DNA from: Pseudoalteromonas gelatinilytica | GTDB taxonomy: Bacteria; Pseudomonadota; Gammaproteobacteria; Enterobacterales; Alteromonadaceae | Assembly: GCF_001641615.1 (NCBI RefSeq) | Contig: NZ_LRRU01000020.1 | Location: forward strand, 392,525-456,524 | Direction of reading: 5' to 3' | Length of the DNA: 64,000 nt | In this document: piece by piece, positions 28,131 through 35,997 of the stretch | Numbering within the stretch: the stretch's first letter is position 1 | Layout: each line of letters opens with the position of its first letter | Position numbers and translations under genes: made by a program | The notes under the pieces: generated by a model | Databases searched by the model: none | What the model was told of the DNA's origin: nothing | What the model saw: the letters and a program-made list of their open reading frames with translations, nothing else

Positions 28131-29066
28131 TTAATTCGGGTTAAGTACATTGGTTAGTAAGATGCCGCAGTCTTTTGCAATCACGACTTCTTTAACTGCT
28201 TCACCTACCATGACTTCTACACCACCATTTAAGCCTGCAGCTACATCGCGGTTAGAAGAGACACGCGAGCCATAACGTGCAGTCAGTGCAAATGTCATGC
28301 GGTTATTTTGGAACGACGCAAGCGGGTCGTGATAGGTAAACGATAAGTTGTCAGCAAAGGCACGTTTAAGCACAACGTCTTTGCCTTTCTTCGCCGTATT
28401 CAAACGAGCTTGGCCAACATTGATATGTTCAAGCTCAAGCTGTTCTAGAATCCAGCTCCAGGGCACTAGGCCCTTGTCGCCACTTGTACCGTTGTATGAT
28501 TTAACAATATTAGGATGGGTACGAATTTTAGTAGCAACTGCTTGCGACATATTCATTGCGTTAGGGCGCATTAAAGGCTCATCAAGCATTTCAAGGAAGA
28601 ACGGCAAGATATCAAGTTCTGGATCATCCAAGAACTTAAAGCCTGCGGCTGATAAACTTTCAGACTTACCGAAGTTCGATGCGGTGTTAAACAGCTCTGC
28701 AACACGAACCTCACGACCAAGTAGCACTAAATCAGTGATACTTTCAGCCGCATGTGTACGTGGGTTATAGTTAGCAGGTGCGTTATCCACATCATCATTT
28801 GGGATAACGTCTGATAAGCCGTGGTCTACAACTGAGCTTTCTTTTTCCGTTACTGAGAACTCAACTTGATTCGGGCCCGATTTACGGCCAATTTTAGTAT
28901 CTGGCAACGTAAACTTGTCGCCTTTATTGTACTCAGTCCATTTAAATGCACGTTTACCAACAGGCGAATAGGGGGCTAATTGGTCAGCAATTAGCTTTTT
29001 GTTTTTATAAGCAATGGCAATGGCCGTTTGCTCTGTATCGGGTGTAAATGGCATACCATTACTCAT
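28131..29066 (-). CDS. Major capsid protein
   Basis: 311 aa, encoded after the protease/scaffold and the decoration protein and ahead of a strong terminator, as expected for a very abundant virion protein. N-terminal residues contain MPFTPDTEQTAIAIAYKNKKLIADQL, then KWTEYNKGDKFTLPDTKIGRKSGPN. The HK97 fold is assumed from context; I cannot see it by motif. It is similar in size to capsids of B3-like phages rather than to Mu gpT. Confidence 0.8.
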   Translation of the reverse strand: MSNGMPFTPDTEQTAIAIAYKNKKLIADQLAPYSPVGKRAFKWTEYNKGDKFTLPDTKIGRKSGPNQVEFSVTEKESSVVDHGLSDVIPNDDVDNAPANYNPRTHAAESITDLVLLGREVRVAELFNTASNFGKSESLSAAGFKFLDDPELDILPFFLEMLDEPLMRPNAMNMSQAVATKIRTHPNIVKSYNGTSGDKGLVPWSWILEQLELEHINVGQARLNTAKKGKDVVLKRAFADNLSFTYHDPLASFQNNRMTFALTARYGSRVSSNRDVAAGLNGGVEVMVGEAVKEVVIAKDCGILLTNVLNPN

Positions 29067-29107
29067 GGCAATTCCTCACTTTATGAAATTAAGTTAACCC
29101 AAGCGCC

Positions 29108-29503
29108 TTACGCGCTTGGAATCGTCGCAATGAGTTGCGGCGCTAAAAAGATGTCACCAATGGTGCCAGCATCGCCGGTTTCCATTGCCCAGCCAGCAAC
29201 ATGAATTTGGGTTTCACCTACATAGTCTGCCAAATCCAATGCAATGGCTTTACCTTCGGCATCAGCAACAATTAAGTCACCGGCTGCAATATCACCACCA
29301 AATTCAACAGGGGCACTTTGTGTCATCACTACATCAACACGTAAATGGTTATCAGTGCCTTGCTCTGTTACGCCAGCAAATACCGCGCTTGCATCTGTTG
29401 CAGCAGCAACATGAAAATCTTCAAGTGCTGATACAACTACAAGGCGATTCGCTGTAATTGCTGAAACAGCCGAAAAGTTTCGAATAAATCCTGGTTGTGC
29501 CAT
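29108..29503 (-). CDS. Capsid decoration-like protein
   Basis: 131 aa, Ala/Val-rich and beta-prone with no charge clusters. It sits between the scaffold and capsid genes, in the place of head decoration or head-fibre proteins (lambda gpD or DUF2190-like). The segment VVMTQSAPVEFGGDIAAGDLIVADAEGKA near 58-86 matches the pattern of DUF2190-like proteins. A role in stabilising the shell is inferred from position. Confidence 0.6.
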   Translation of the reverse strand: MAQPGFIRNFSAVSAITANRLVVVSALEDFHVAAATDASAVFAGVTEQGTDNHLRVDVVMTQSAPVEFGGDIAAGDLIVADAEGKAIALDLADYVGETQIHVAGWAMETGDAGTIGDIFLAPQLIATIPSA

Positions 29504-29506
29504 GGT

Positions 29507-29959
29507 TTATGCCTTCTTAATATGGTCTAACGCAGACGAGATACTAATCGTAATGCCTTTGTCAGATTGTGATTGCTGATACTCAAGCGCTTTAGCAGCG
29601 AGCGTTTCAGCTGTGTCGTTGCCGTCTTCGTCGCTTGTATCATCTTTATTAAACTCGCTTGTTAAGCCAGTTTGCTCGGGTAAGCCTTTTAAAAAGCCTT
29701 TAAACCATTCTGCGGGTTTAAGTGTTTGGCTCGCGCCATCCGCTGCAGCGAACTCAAACGTTGTGTCACCATCGTCTAGGCTTGCCATAAATTCAGCAAC
29801 GCCATCTGTGTTAGTTAAGCGCGGTGCATTACCACTGTTAACTTCATCAGTGATAAACGTTTTGGCAGCAGTTACACGCTGGGTATATTCAAGTTGCTTG
29901 TTTTTGGCATTGGCTGCATCAAGCTGGTCTTGAAGTGCCTTCTTTTCTTCTTCATCCAT
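29507..29959 (-). CDS. Nested scaffold protein (internal start in the protease gene)
   Basis: An in-frame ATG at 29959 (codon 228 of the protease gene) is preceded by GAGGA with a 7-base gap, a better ribosome site than the gene's own start has. The product, starting MDEEEKKALQDQLDAANAK, would be the 150-aa acidic coiled-coil domain alone, like Mu gpZ made from within gpI. This is inferred from the start signal and the known Mu arrangement. Confidence 0.55.
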   Translation of the reverse strand: MDEEEKKALQDQLDAANAKNKQLEYTQRVTAAKTFITDEVNSGNAPRLTNTDGVAEFMASLDDGDTTFEFAAADGASQTLKPAEWFKGFLKGLPEQTGLTSEFNKDDTSDEDGNDTAETLAAKALEYQQSQSDKGITISISSALDHIKKA

Positions 29960-30640
29960 CGCATTGTCCTCATTGGTTGGGGGCGTGGTGTCATCATCAC
30001 CTTTACTAAATTCGGCGTTACCTTTGGCTCGCTCATGCTCAGCAATAATGGTTTCTTCTTTTAACCACTCTGATTCGTATTCGGGCACAACTTTATCTGC
30101 CGCTTCACTACCAAAACGGTCAGTTATGAAGTTGCGTAAATTGCCCATAAGGCGTGTGAGGGTGTTTGATGTGCGTAGCGATATACTGTCCATATCACCG
30201 GCAGCAAATTCAAAGGTAAGGGTGTCGGCATTCTCATCCTGGTTAAATTGCCAGGCTAAACCGTCAACAGCAGGAGGCTTGCCACCTAAGTATCCAATGT
30301 GGGCAAGTTTGTAGCCGTTTTCGACTTTTTCTAATTTAACTGAGCGGTTAGGGTAGCGCTTATCTTCAACAGCTTGAGCAAACTCACTGCTTACTTCATC
30401 TGCTTTAGCGTAAAGTACGCCGTCTTCGGCTTTTAGTTCACTGGCCCAACCCCATGCTGGTGAATCCATTTTAGGGTGGCCGATTACAAGCGGTGCGGTT
30501 TTAGGTGTGAAGTTAGTAACAACGCTATTTAAATCAGCGTTACTAAAAGTTTGGGTATTGCCTTTGCTGTCTGTTTGGGTGCCAGCTTTAAAAACTTCAA
30601 ACCAATCGAACTGTGTATTTGTGCTTGCTTTCTTTGCCAT
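29507..30640 (-). CDS. Prohead protease with scaffold domain (Mu gpI-like)
   Basis: 377 aa. The N-terminal half has the Mu gpI pattern: PLVIGHPKMDSPAWGWASEL near 51-70, then RYPNRSVKLEKVENGYKLAHIGYLGG near 94-119, with conserved His and Ser positions of the phage protease. The C-terminal half (from about 228) is an acidic coiled coil, the scaffold. It is the first gene of the leftward late operon. It lacks a clear ribosome site and has a hairpin (GTGCCA/TGGCAC) before the ATG. Confidence 0.8.
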   Translation of the reverse strand: MAKKASTNTQFDWFEVFKAGTQTDSKGNTQTFSNADLNSVVTNFTPKTAPLVIGHPKMDSPAWGWASELKAEDGVLYAKADEVSSEFAQAVEDKRYPNRSVKLEKVENGYKLAHIGYLGGKPPAVDGLAWQFNQDENADTLTFEFAAGDMDSISLRTSNTLTRLMGNLRNFITDRFGSEAADKVVPEYESEWLKEETIIAEHERAKGNAEFSKGDDDTTPPTNEDNAMDEEEKKALQDQLDAANAKNKQLEYTQRVTAAKTFITDEVNSGNAPRLTNTDGVAEFMASLDDGDTTFEFAAADGASQTLKPAEWFKGFLKGLPEQTGLTSEFNKDDTSDEDGNDTAETLAAKALEYQQSQSDKGITISISSALDHIKKA

Positions 30641-30674
30641 GATGTAAGTGCCAAAAATGAATTAACTGGCACCT

Positions 30675-30722
30675 AGTTTATGAATCAAAGAAAGGGGAGA
30701 CTGCTGGAAAAGACTTTACAGC
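30675..30722 (-). promoter_or_regulatory. Late promoter for protease and head genes (PI-like)
   Basis: The dyad GCTGGAAAAGACTTTACAGC (plus strand 30703-30722) is centred 37.5 bp from the inner end of a leftward TAAACT (-10) at 30680-30675. The start point would be near 30668, about 28 bases before the protease ATG. The geometry matches the other late promoters, and the place corresponds to Mu PI. Confidence 0.75.
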
Positions 30723-30783
30723 TAAGGGGTTGGGGTAACTAATATAGGCTAAGCGGGTATCAAAAAAGTCGCAAGGAATTTTT

Positions 30784-31005
30784 ATGGCCCACTGTTCAAG
30801 TTGTCAAACAGCTCTAACGAAAGACGAGCAAACATATCTAGATGGTCAGTGCTCTGAATGCGAGTATGAAAACCATGCTCAAGCGTTTTCGTTATGTACG
30901 TTTTGTAATTCACCACTCTATACACCTATTAAGTTAAATGGCTATTTTTATTGTTCAAATAAATGCGCTCACAAAAAAGAGCCAAGGCGAGGACGAAAGG
31001 GTTAA
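30784..31005 (+). CDS. Small zinc-ribbon protein
   Basis: 73 aa with paired Cys motifs: CSSCQTAL near residue 4, CSECEYE, CTFCNSPLY near 38, CSNKC near 57, then a basic tail KKEPRRGRKG. It should bind zinc, perhaps as a small nucleic-acid-binding protein. The ATG has AAGGA upstream. It is the only rightward gene between the leftward late operon and the accessory block; its promoter is not clear. The role in the phage is unknown. Confidence 0.6.
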   Translation: MAHCSSCQTALTKDEQTYLDGQCSECEYENHAQAFSLCTFCNSPLYTPIKLNGYFYCSNKCAHKKEPRRGRKG

Positions 31006-31040
31006 ATCTTGTAAAATTGGTATACCAACTTAAATACACC

Positions 31041-31108
31041 TTTAAATATTCATTAAACCAAGTTTAAACCGTGTTTAAATTTAACTGAGAGCGTTTAAAC
31101 GATTTAAA
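31041..31108. repeat. TTTAAA iteron array D (centre of the phage)
   Basis: Boxes at 31041, 31052 (ATTAAA), 31063 and 31074 are 11 bp apart; two more TTTAAA at 31094 and 31103 are 9 bp apart. It lies in the gap downstream of the zinc-ribbon gene. Confidence 0.8.
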
Positions 31109-31189
31109 CACGAGCCATTACAGCCAATCACAAAAACACACGCCTTAAAATCGCTTACAGGCGTTTTACCCTTTTTTTTAAAACTGTGC

Positions 31190-31229
31190 AAAAAAATAAG
31201 CCCCCTTAGTCAAAAAACTAAGAGGGCTT
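31190..31229 (-). terminator. Leftward terminator of the accessory gene ending at 31386
   Basis: Read leftward, AAGCCCTCTTAG (31229-31218) pairs with CTAAGGGGGCTT (31209-31198), 11 of 12 bases matched, followed by a T-rich run. It should stop transcription coming from the gene that ends at 31386. Confidence 0.75.
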
Positions 31230-31252
31230 AACCCAACATAAAAAAGTATATT

Positions 31253-31447
31253 ATGGATAATAAATTATTGGAGCAGCTTTATGTTGCTCAAGTTTTAACA
31301 TTGGCTAAAACGCTTCATATTTAATTTATGGTGAAAGGTAAAGCTTCTGGCACCACTGCTAACTTCGAAGATGAAGCCATTAAGCTTATAAATCGTAGTT
31401 CTTCGCAAATTCTCGAGAAGCTAAATCAATCTCGTCAAACGAACTAG
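31253..31447 (+). pseudogene. Small phage gene with an in-frame stop
   Basis: The frame reads MDNKLLEQLYVAQVLTLAKTLHI, stop (TAA at 31322), then FMVKGKASGTTANFEDEAIK ... to TAG at 31445, all in one frame. The two halves look like one short helical protein of about 64 residues split by a nonsense change. The second half overlaps the opposite-strand gene ending at 31386. The call depends on my impression of the family, so it is tentative. Confidence 0.4.
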
Positions 31448-31847
31448 CATTAACCCCAGCCAAACAGGTCAGCCAAAAGCTGGCCTTTTCTAATACTTCT
31501 CTGGCATCAAGCGTACTCAACTCTTCAAACAATGCGCGGTTGTTTTTAATTAATTTAAGGGCTACCAAATTTTGTTCTCTGTCATCCAAACCTGGGCTTG
31601 TATACCCAGACTCAAAGGGCTTTGTTTTTTTAGCTGTTACTACAGGCTCTTCTGGTAAATCAATTGGCCCAGCAAATTCAAAGCCATCACCCATTTCTCC
31701 AACAAGTTGACCATCACTAAGAACGCATATCCTGTCATCCAATATTTCAATTTGACGAATGTGTGGTATTAATGCACCAGCAATTCTAAACCAGTAGTGC
31801 CCTGGTAGTGTTGGCTTAGCTTTTGTCCAGGTTAAGTTAGTCATCAT
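31386..31847 (-). CDS. Phage accessory protein, unknown function
   Basis: 153 aa starting MMTNLTWTKAKPTLPGHYWFR, a style common in small phage proteins. I start it at 31847 because GGAG lies 4-7 bases before the tandem ATGs; extension to 32000 would add a hydrophobic segment without a ribosome site. The middle is acidic (GEMGDGFEFAGPIDLPEEP), the end helical. A late-type dyad lies 80 bp upstream (31927-31946), so it may be expressed late, like Mu's mom operon. Confidence 0.55.
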   Translation of the reverse strand: MMTNLTWTKAKPTLPGHYWFRIAGALIPHIRQIEILDDRICVLSDGQLVGEMGDGFEFAGPIDLPEEPVVTAKKTKPFESGYTSPGLDDREQNLVALKLIKNNRALFEELSTLDAREVLEKASFWLTCLAGVNASSFDEIDLASREFAKNYDL

Positions 31848-31926
31848 CTTTCTCCGCTCAATTAATAGGTTTAAAACAAATAGAGTTATTGAGCGTCTAA
31901 GATATCGATAGGTGGTAACAACTGCT

Positions 31927-31946
31927 GCGGGAAAAACCTTTACATA
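31927..31946 (-). promoter_or_regulatory. Fourth late-regulator dyad, upstream of the accessory gene
   Basis: GCGGGAAAAACCTTTACATA matches the dyad at 21266 in 16 of 20 positions. At the standard 37.5-bp distance leftward lies TATCTT (31904-31899), a poorer -10 than at the other three sites. Reading right, the same bases overlap the lipoprotein promoter. Confidence 0.5.
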
Positions 31947-31967
31947 TAAAAATGCTGTCGATAATGT
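31939..31967 (+). promoter_or_regulatory. Promoter of the lipoprotein gene
   Basis: TTTACA (31939-31944) and TAATGT (31962-31967) are separated by 17 bp, a sigma-70 arrangement, and lie 34 bp before the lipoprotein ATG at 32001. AAAGGAAAC provides the ribosome site. It overlaps the late-regulator dyad, so the activator could also repress it. Confidence 0.55.
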
Positions 31968-32000
31968 AACCAATAGGATTAAAAACAAAAAAGGAAACAC

Positions 32001-32768
32001 ATGAAAAAGCTACTTTTAACCCTCTCAGTTGTGGCAGCTCTCAGTGGTTGTAAGACAACTGAAGATGCTTATAGAGCGAGTGCATCTTTAACATACCCTG
32101 CAGAACCTTCTTATGCAGATGTTTTACTCTCACTAAATTCTCCCATTATCCTCGATAGTTTCAAATGCTATGCCAGTAACATGGACTTATCTGACAATAT
32201 TTCACCAAAAGGTGATCAAGGTTATTACTGCTACAAAGTTATAGGACAAAGTGGAACGATGGTCTTTGATGGGAAACAATTCATTGGGCTTGAAAAGTTT
32301 AATGAAGTAATGCGTAAACATGACGATGTTTACAAGTTCATTTCCCCAGTTCATAACCGAGTGGCTAACACATCAGTATTTAAACTTAAGTCTTCAACTG
32401 ATTTAACTAAAGCTGAAAACCAGCAAGCTCAAGTAATTAGCGGTTGTTATAAAAAAACAAATTATCAAAACGATGTATTAGCAAAAGATATATCAAATAA
32501 AAAAACTCCATGGAAAGCTAAATTGGTCAATATAGATGAATCAAGCGTTGGTGTTACTGCCTATCTTTTACCTGTATCATTCAATAGCAAATATCATGAT
32601 AAATTTGAATTCCGCGCTGATATACTTTTAAAAGAGAAATCTGGTTTAGCCAATTACAACATAGGTGACGTAATAGAGTTTGAAGGTGATCTAGTCTTGA
32701 TCACAAAAGGAACTATTCTGAATGACTATGCGTGTACTGCTAGTTTTAAAAATGGACGTTTCCTTTAG
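32001..32768 (+). CDS. Lipoprotein, unknown function (phage cargo)
   Basis: 255 aa with a lipoprotein signal peptide MKKLLLTLSVVAALSGCKTT: Cys17 would be lipidated and mature protein anchored in the envelope. The mature part is mixed alpha/beta with Cys residues near 55, 72 and 149 that could pair in the periplasm. No family recognised. It converges on the sensor gene, sharing one terminator. As an envelope protein in the accessory block it may be expressed in the lysogen. Confidence 0.65.
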   Translation: MKKLLLTLSVVAALSGCKTTEDAYRASASLTYPAEPSYADVLLSLNSPIILDSFKCYASNMDLSDNISPKGDQGYYCYKVIGQSGTMVFDGKQFIGLEKFNEVMRKHDDVYKFISPVHNRVANTSVFKLKSSTDLTKAENQQAQVISGCYKKTNYQNDVLAKDISNKKTPWKAKLVNIDESSVGVTAYLLPVSFNSKYHDKFEFRADILLKEKSGLANYNIGDVIEFEGDLVLITKGTILNDYACTASFKNGRFL

Positions 32769-32772
32769 TTTA

Positions 32773-32796
32773 AAAGCCCCTAACTAGGGGCTTTTT
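32773..32796. terminator. Bidirectional terminator between lipoprotein and sensor genes
   Basis: AAAAGCCCC and GGGGCTTTTT form a stem around TAACTA, with A residues on one side and T residues on the other, so it can work for both converging genes. It overlaps the sensor stop codon (32782-32780). Confidence 0.85.
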
Positions 32797-35449
32797 CATT
32801 TCTAAATAGCTTTGAAGTTACACTTAGTGGAAATCCAATACTGATGCTAGTACCAGAACTACTACTTTTGAAATTTAATTTGGCTTTGTATTTTTTAGCA
32901 ATGTCTCTCATCACATATAAACCTAGGCCATATTTAAAAGTACGAGCATAGAGACTACACCCTATACCATTATCTAAGATTGACACATGAACTTGGTTTC
33001 TAACTTGCTCTACGAATACTTCCACTTGATTTGCCTTGCCATGGTCAACAGAGTTTCTAATTGAATGATAAACCAAAGCATATATATCACGTTCAAGATC
33101 ACTTTCTAATTTCTTATTGTTACTTATAGATATTGTATATTCGAAATTAAGATTAATTTGCTCGAATTGAAGCGCTGCCTTCAAAGCATCCAACCCTTGT
33201 TGAATTGTTCTTTTACCTAATGCTGCATTACCGTGTGCTAAAGGTACAAGCTCATCAATTGCTTTATCTAGCTCAACTAATCCATCGGCAAGTTTATTTA
33301 AATCTGGACTACTACACGCACTTTTTGCGCGTATCAGAGTTGTTAGGATCTTATTAAGTTCGCAAGAACCTAGCATGTTATATAGCTTTTTATGTACACC
33401 GTAGTTGGCTTTGAGTAATAAGACGACAACTAAAATAATTAAGCTAATGATTAATGCAGGTATAAGAAAAATTAAGACTGTAACAGCTGCTGATTCATAC
33501 CACTTTCCAAAGAACGTCAATTTAATTGGCTTACCTTTAACCCATTGGCCGCCATTGATTCTACTCTTGTAATTTACTTCATATGTTCCTGGTCTAATGT
33601 TATGAAAGTTAATCACGCCACTTTCAACAGTAATCCATTCATTGTTAATTGAATATGCATATTCACTTTTGCCTACAAAACTTCCATTTGAAATATATAA
33701 ACTTACTTGCTTACTGGCATCATAGCGCTCTAGCTGGTCACTCAGGTATGTATTACCAACTCGAATTGTTTTTATCGATGGTTCAAGTTGTGTGGGTTTG
33801 TTAGCTAGCTTAATAGTAGTAAGACCAAATTGGGTACCAAAAGTAAGTTCATTATTATTTTCTAACAACATTGAGTTAGGTGTAACATTTAAACCTGATG
33901 TACCTGGCATTAATGAGTACATATAATCGTTATACCTATACACACCATCTATGGTGCCTATGAACAAATCATTTTGGTGAACGATTAGATCAATAATGCT
34001 TTGGGGGCTATCAACTCTTGTTAATTTTGAATCTTGATATTTGAATAGTCCGTTGCCAAAAGTGCCAAAGAAGATGGCGTTTTGATATTTAACAGCATCT
34101 ACAACAATACCAATTTCACTTCCATGATAGCCAATTCTGTTAAGCTTATCTTTTGAGTAAAAACCTTCTGCAGACAATATATAAGTATTATCTTCTATAA
34201 ACTTAACATCTAAGATCTCATTGTTATGAAGAAGTGAATTAACATCATATAGCTCAAGAAAGTGTTCTCCATCATACGTAAAAACACCTTCAAAACTTGA
34301 AGACACAAATAATAATTTTGACTTTTTGCTTAAACCAATTACATATCTATCATAAAGTTTTTCTGAAGCATTGTTTTTAAAGTTGTACTTTGTAAGCCCT
34401 TTATTACTTGCAATATACAAAGTCTCATCAATGACTTCTAAGTCAGTGATGACATATCCATACTCCTTTGGGTCACCTATCAAAGTAAACTTATCACCAA
34501 CTTTTTTATAAACACCTTGTTCAGTTCCTACAAAGAAACCACCTTCAGAGAGAACTTTAATATTGTAATCAGAAGAAATTGGCAAGCTGATTTGAGTGAT
34601 TGCGGCTGGTTTAATTTGTACATTATTACTAGAAATAAACCACATATTCTCGGCATCATCTTTGAAAATTCTACGAATAGGGGAGTTAACTACATTTACT
34701 TTTTCATTTATTACTGAAAAATCCATTAAATTAAGATGTACTACAGCTCCATTTTTTTCAATGAACACCGTGTTACCTAAAGCGTAAATTGATTTTGGCA
34801 TCGTTGGCCATGGTATAGATTTACTCTTACCAAAAGAGTCATAGTAATATAATGCCTGGTCTCTCCATGCTACAAGCCCGTATTCATTGTTACTAATTTT
34901 TGTATACATTGCAGGTGTTTTATCTATCAGTTTTGCTGTATTACCATCAACCATGAATAAACCTACATCAGTATCAATGTACCCATCGGCTATAGAATGA
35001 ACTTTTAGATCATCTGGTAATAGCTTCATAGGTTCTAATTTTTTACCTTCGTATTCATAGCTATTTAATTTATGGCCACGTAAGCAATAAATAACATTTT
35101 CAATAATCCCAATTCTCCAACACCCAGAATTAGTAAGAAGACTAGTTTGATTGTTGTTTAGGTCTATTTTGTAAAGACCTAAGTCACCATAGGCCAAAAG
35201 TAGTTCATTGTTTTTTTCAAGATACCTTACGTCTTCGAGCCAATTATTAGGGACTTCAAAAAGATCAGATAACGGAACATAGTTTTCGCCATCAAGTCTA
35301 AAACCTCCTTTTTGGCTGGCTTGATAAATAAAACCACTTTTATCTTGAGTGATACCAAAGCTGTATCCTGCTAGCTCAGTTGCAGGGCTAAAATAGGCTA
35401 TAAATAACAAAGTAAGGTAAAAAATTGATTTCAAAAGCGTGTGTTCCAT
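32780..35449 (-). CDS. Membrane sensor: periplasmic propeller with histidine-kinase-like ATPase, degenerate His site
   Basis: 889 aa. A signal peptide (residues 1-24) is followed by a large periplasmic part with repeats such as ISSNNVQIKP and IASNKGLTKYNF typical of two-component regulator propellers. A Y_Y_Y-like domain (near 560-645) and one membrane helix (about 652-679) follow. The cytoplasmic end has an HATPase: N-box HSIRNSVDH (795), DNGIG (826), YGLGLY (840). In NarX/LytS-like kinases a His-Asp pair lies about 110 residues before the N-box; here KKLYNMLG places Tyr690 and Asn691 there. It may be a pseudokinase. It has no response regulator next to it. Confidence 0.8.
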   Translation of the reverse strand: MEHTLLKSIFYLTLLFIAYFSPATELAGYSFGITQDKSGFIYQASQKGGFRLDGENYVPLSDLFEVPNNWLEDVRYLEKNNELLLAYGDLGLYKIDLNNNQTSLLTNSGCWRIGIIENVIYCLRGHKLNSYEYEGKKLEPMKLLPDDLKVHSIADGYIDTDVGLFMVDGNTAKLIDKTPAMYTKISNNEYGLVAWRDQALYYYDSFGKSKSIPWPTMPKSIYALGNTVFIEKNGAVVHLNLMDFSVINEKVNVVNSPIRRIFKDDAENMWFISSNNVQIKPAAITQISLPISSDYNIKVLSEGGFFVGTEQGVYKKVGDKFTLIGDPKEYGYVITDLEVIDETLYIASNKGLTKYNFKNNASEKLYDRYVIGLSKKSKLLFVSSSFEGVFTYDGEHFLELYDVNSLLHNNEILDVKFIEDNTYILSAEGFYSKDKLNRIGYHGSEIGIVVDAVKYQNAIFFGTFGNGLFKYQDSKLTRVDSPQSIIDLIVHQNDLFIGTIDGVYRYNDYMYSLMPGTSGLNVTPNSMLLENNNELTFGTQFGLTTIKLANKPTQLEPSIKTIRVGNTYLSDQLERYDASKQVSLYISNGSFVGKSEYAYSINNEWITVESGVINFHNIRPGTYEVNYKSRINGGQWVKGKPIKLTFFGKWYESAAVTVLIFLIPALIISLIILVVVLLLKANYGVHKKLYNMLGSCELNKILTTLIRAKSACSSPDLNKLADGLVELDKAIDELVPLAHGNAALGKRTIQQGLDALKAALQFEQINLNFEYTISISNNKKLESDLERDIYALVYHSIRNSVDHGKANQVEVFVEQVRNQVHVSILDNGIGCSLYARTFKYGLGLYVMRDIAKKYKAKLNFKSSSSGTSISIGFPLSVTSKLFRNEKAPS

Positions 35450-35457
35450 GCGTAAAA

Positions 35458-35481
35458 CTAGGGCTTTAAGCCCTAGCCTCC
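35458..35481 (-). promoter_or_regulatory. Ribosome site separated from the sensor ATG by a hairpin
   Basis: GGAGG (35481-35477) is followed by the inverted repeat CTAGGGCTT/AAGCCCTAG (35476-35458) and then TTTTACGC before the ATG at 35449. No other ribosome site is present. If the hairpin folds, the GGAGG-ATG distance shrinks from 27 to about 8 bases. It could also act as an attenuator, having four T after the stem. Confidence 0.5.
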
Positions 35482-35491
35482 ATATATTTTA

Positions 35492-35980
35492 TTATTGTAA
35501 TTCGCTTGGGTTATGACTCCGGGTACCACATAACTGCAAGATTGCAGGCCCAGTATTAGCGCTAACCGATTTAGTACTACTAAACTCTTGCAATTCAACA
35601 ACTTTAGTAGATTCATTCGGCCATTCCAATGCTCCAAAAGCATTAATTAATAGCATGGTGGGTTTTCTTGGGTCATCTGGATTAGCTTTAGTAAGCCAGG
35701 CTTGTTTCACTTTTTCTCCAGCTGCTTGCCCATATAGTTCTGAGTAGGCATGTGCTAAGAACTTAGCTCCTTGTTCGGTAGTTACGATCAAACCAGTTTC
35801 AGAGAAGTCAGAGCCGCAATCAAAGCTCATATCAACAGTCATATCACTACCATCAGGCATAAGTAACGTTGAATTAATATGTTTTACTTGCGCTCGATCA
35901 CTCAAAGGTTCGAGCGCTGAAGTAGGGAGGGTAAGTGCCATTAAGGCTACAATAGCAAAAGTTTTTAAATAGGTTTTCAT
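35492..35980 (-). CDS. Exported protein in the repressor-sensor operon, unknown function
   Basis: 162 aa with a signal peptide MKTYLKTFAIVALMALTLPTSA, predicted to be cut near residue 22. The mature part has two Cys (FDCGSDFSE and LQLCGTR) that could form a disulfide. No family recognised. It starts 17 bp after the repressor stop and precedes the sensor by 42 bp, all on one strand, so it may be a ligand or partner for the sensor's periplasmic domain. That link is inferred from operon position only. Confidence 0.6.
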   Translation of the reverse strand: MKTYLKTFAIVALMALTLPTSALEPLSDRAQVKHINSTLLMPDGSDMTVDMSFDCGSDFSETGLIVTTEQGAKFLAHAYSELYGQAAGEKVKQAWLTKANPDDPRKPTMLLINAFGALEWPNESTKVVELQEFSSTKSVSANTGPAILQLCGTRSHNPSELQ

Positions 35981-35997
35981 TTCACATCCTAAAGAAA

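Noticed and set aside
31848..32000. Longer N-terminus for the accessory gene ending at 31386
   Set aside because: The upstream part has no ribosome site and crosses the dyad and promoter region; the ATG at 31847 has GGAG.
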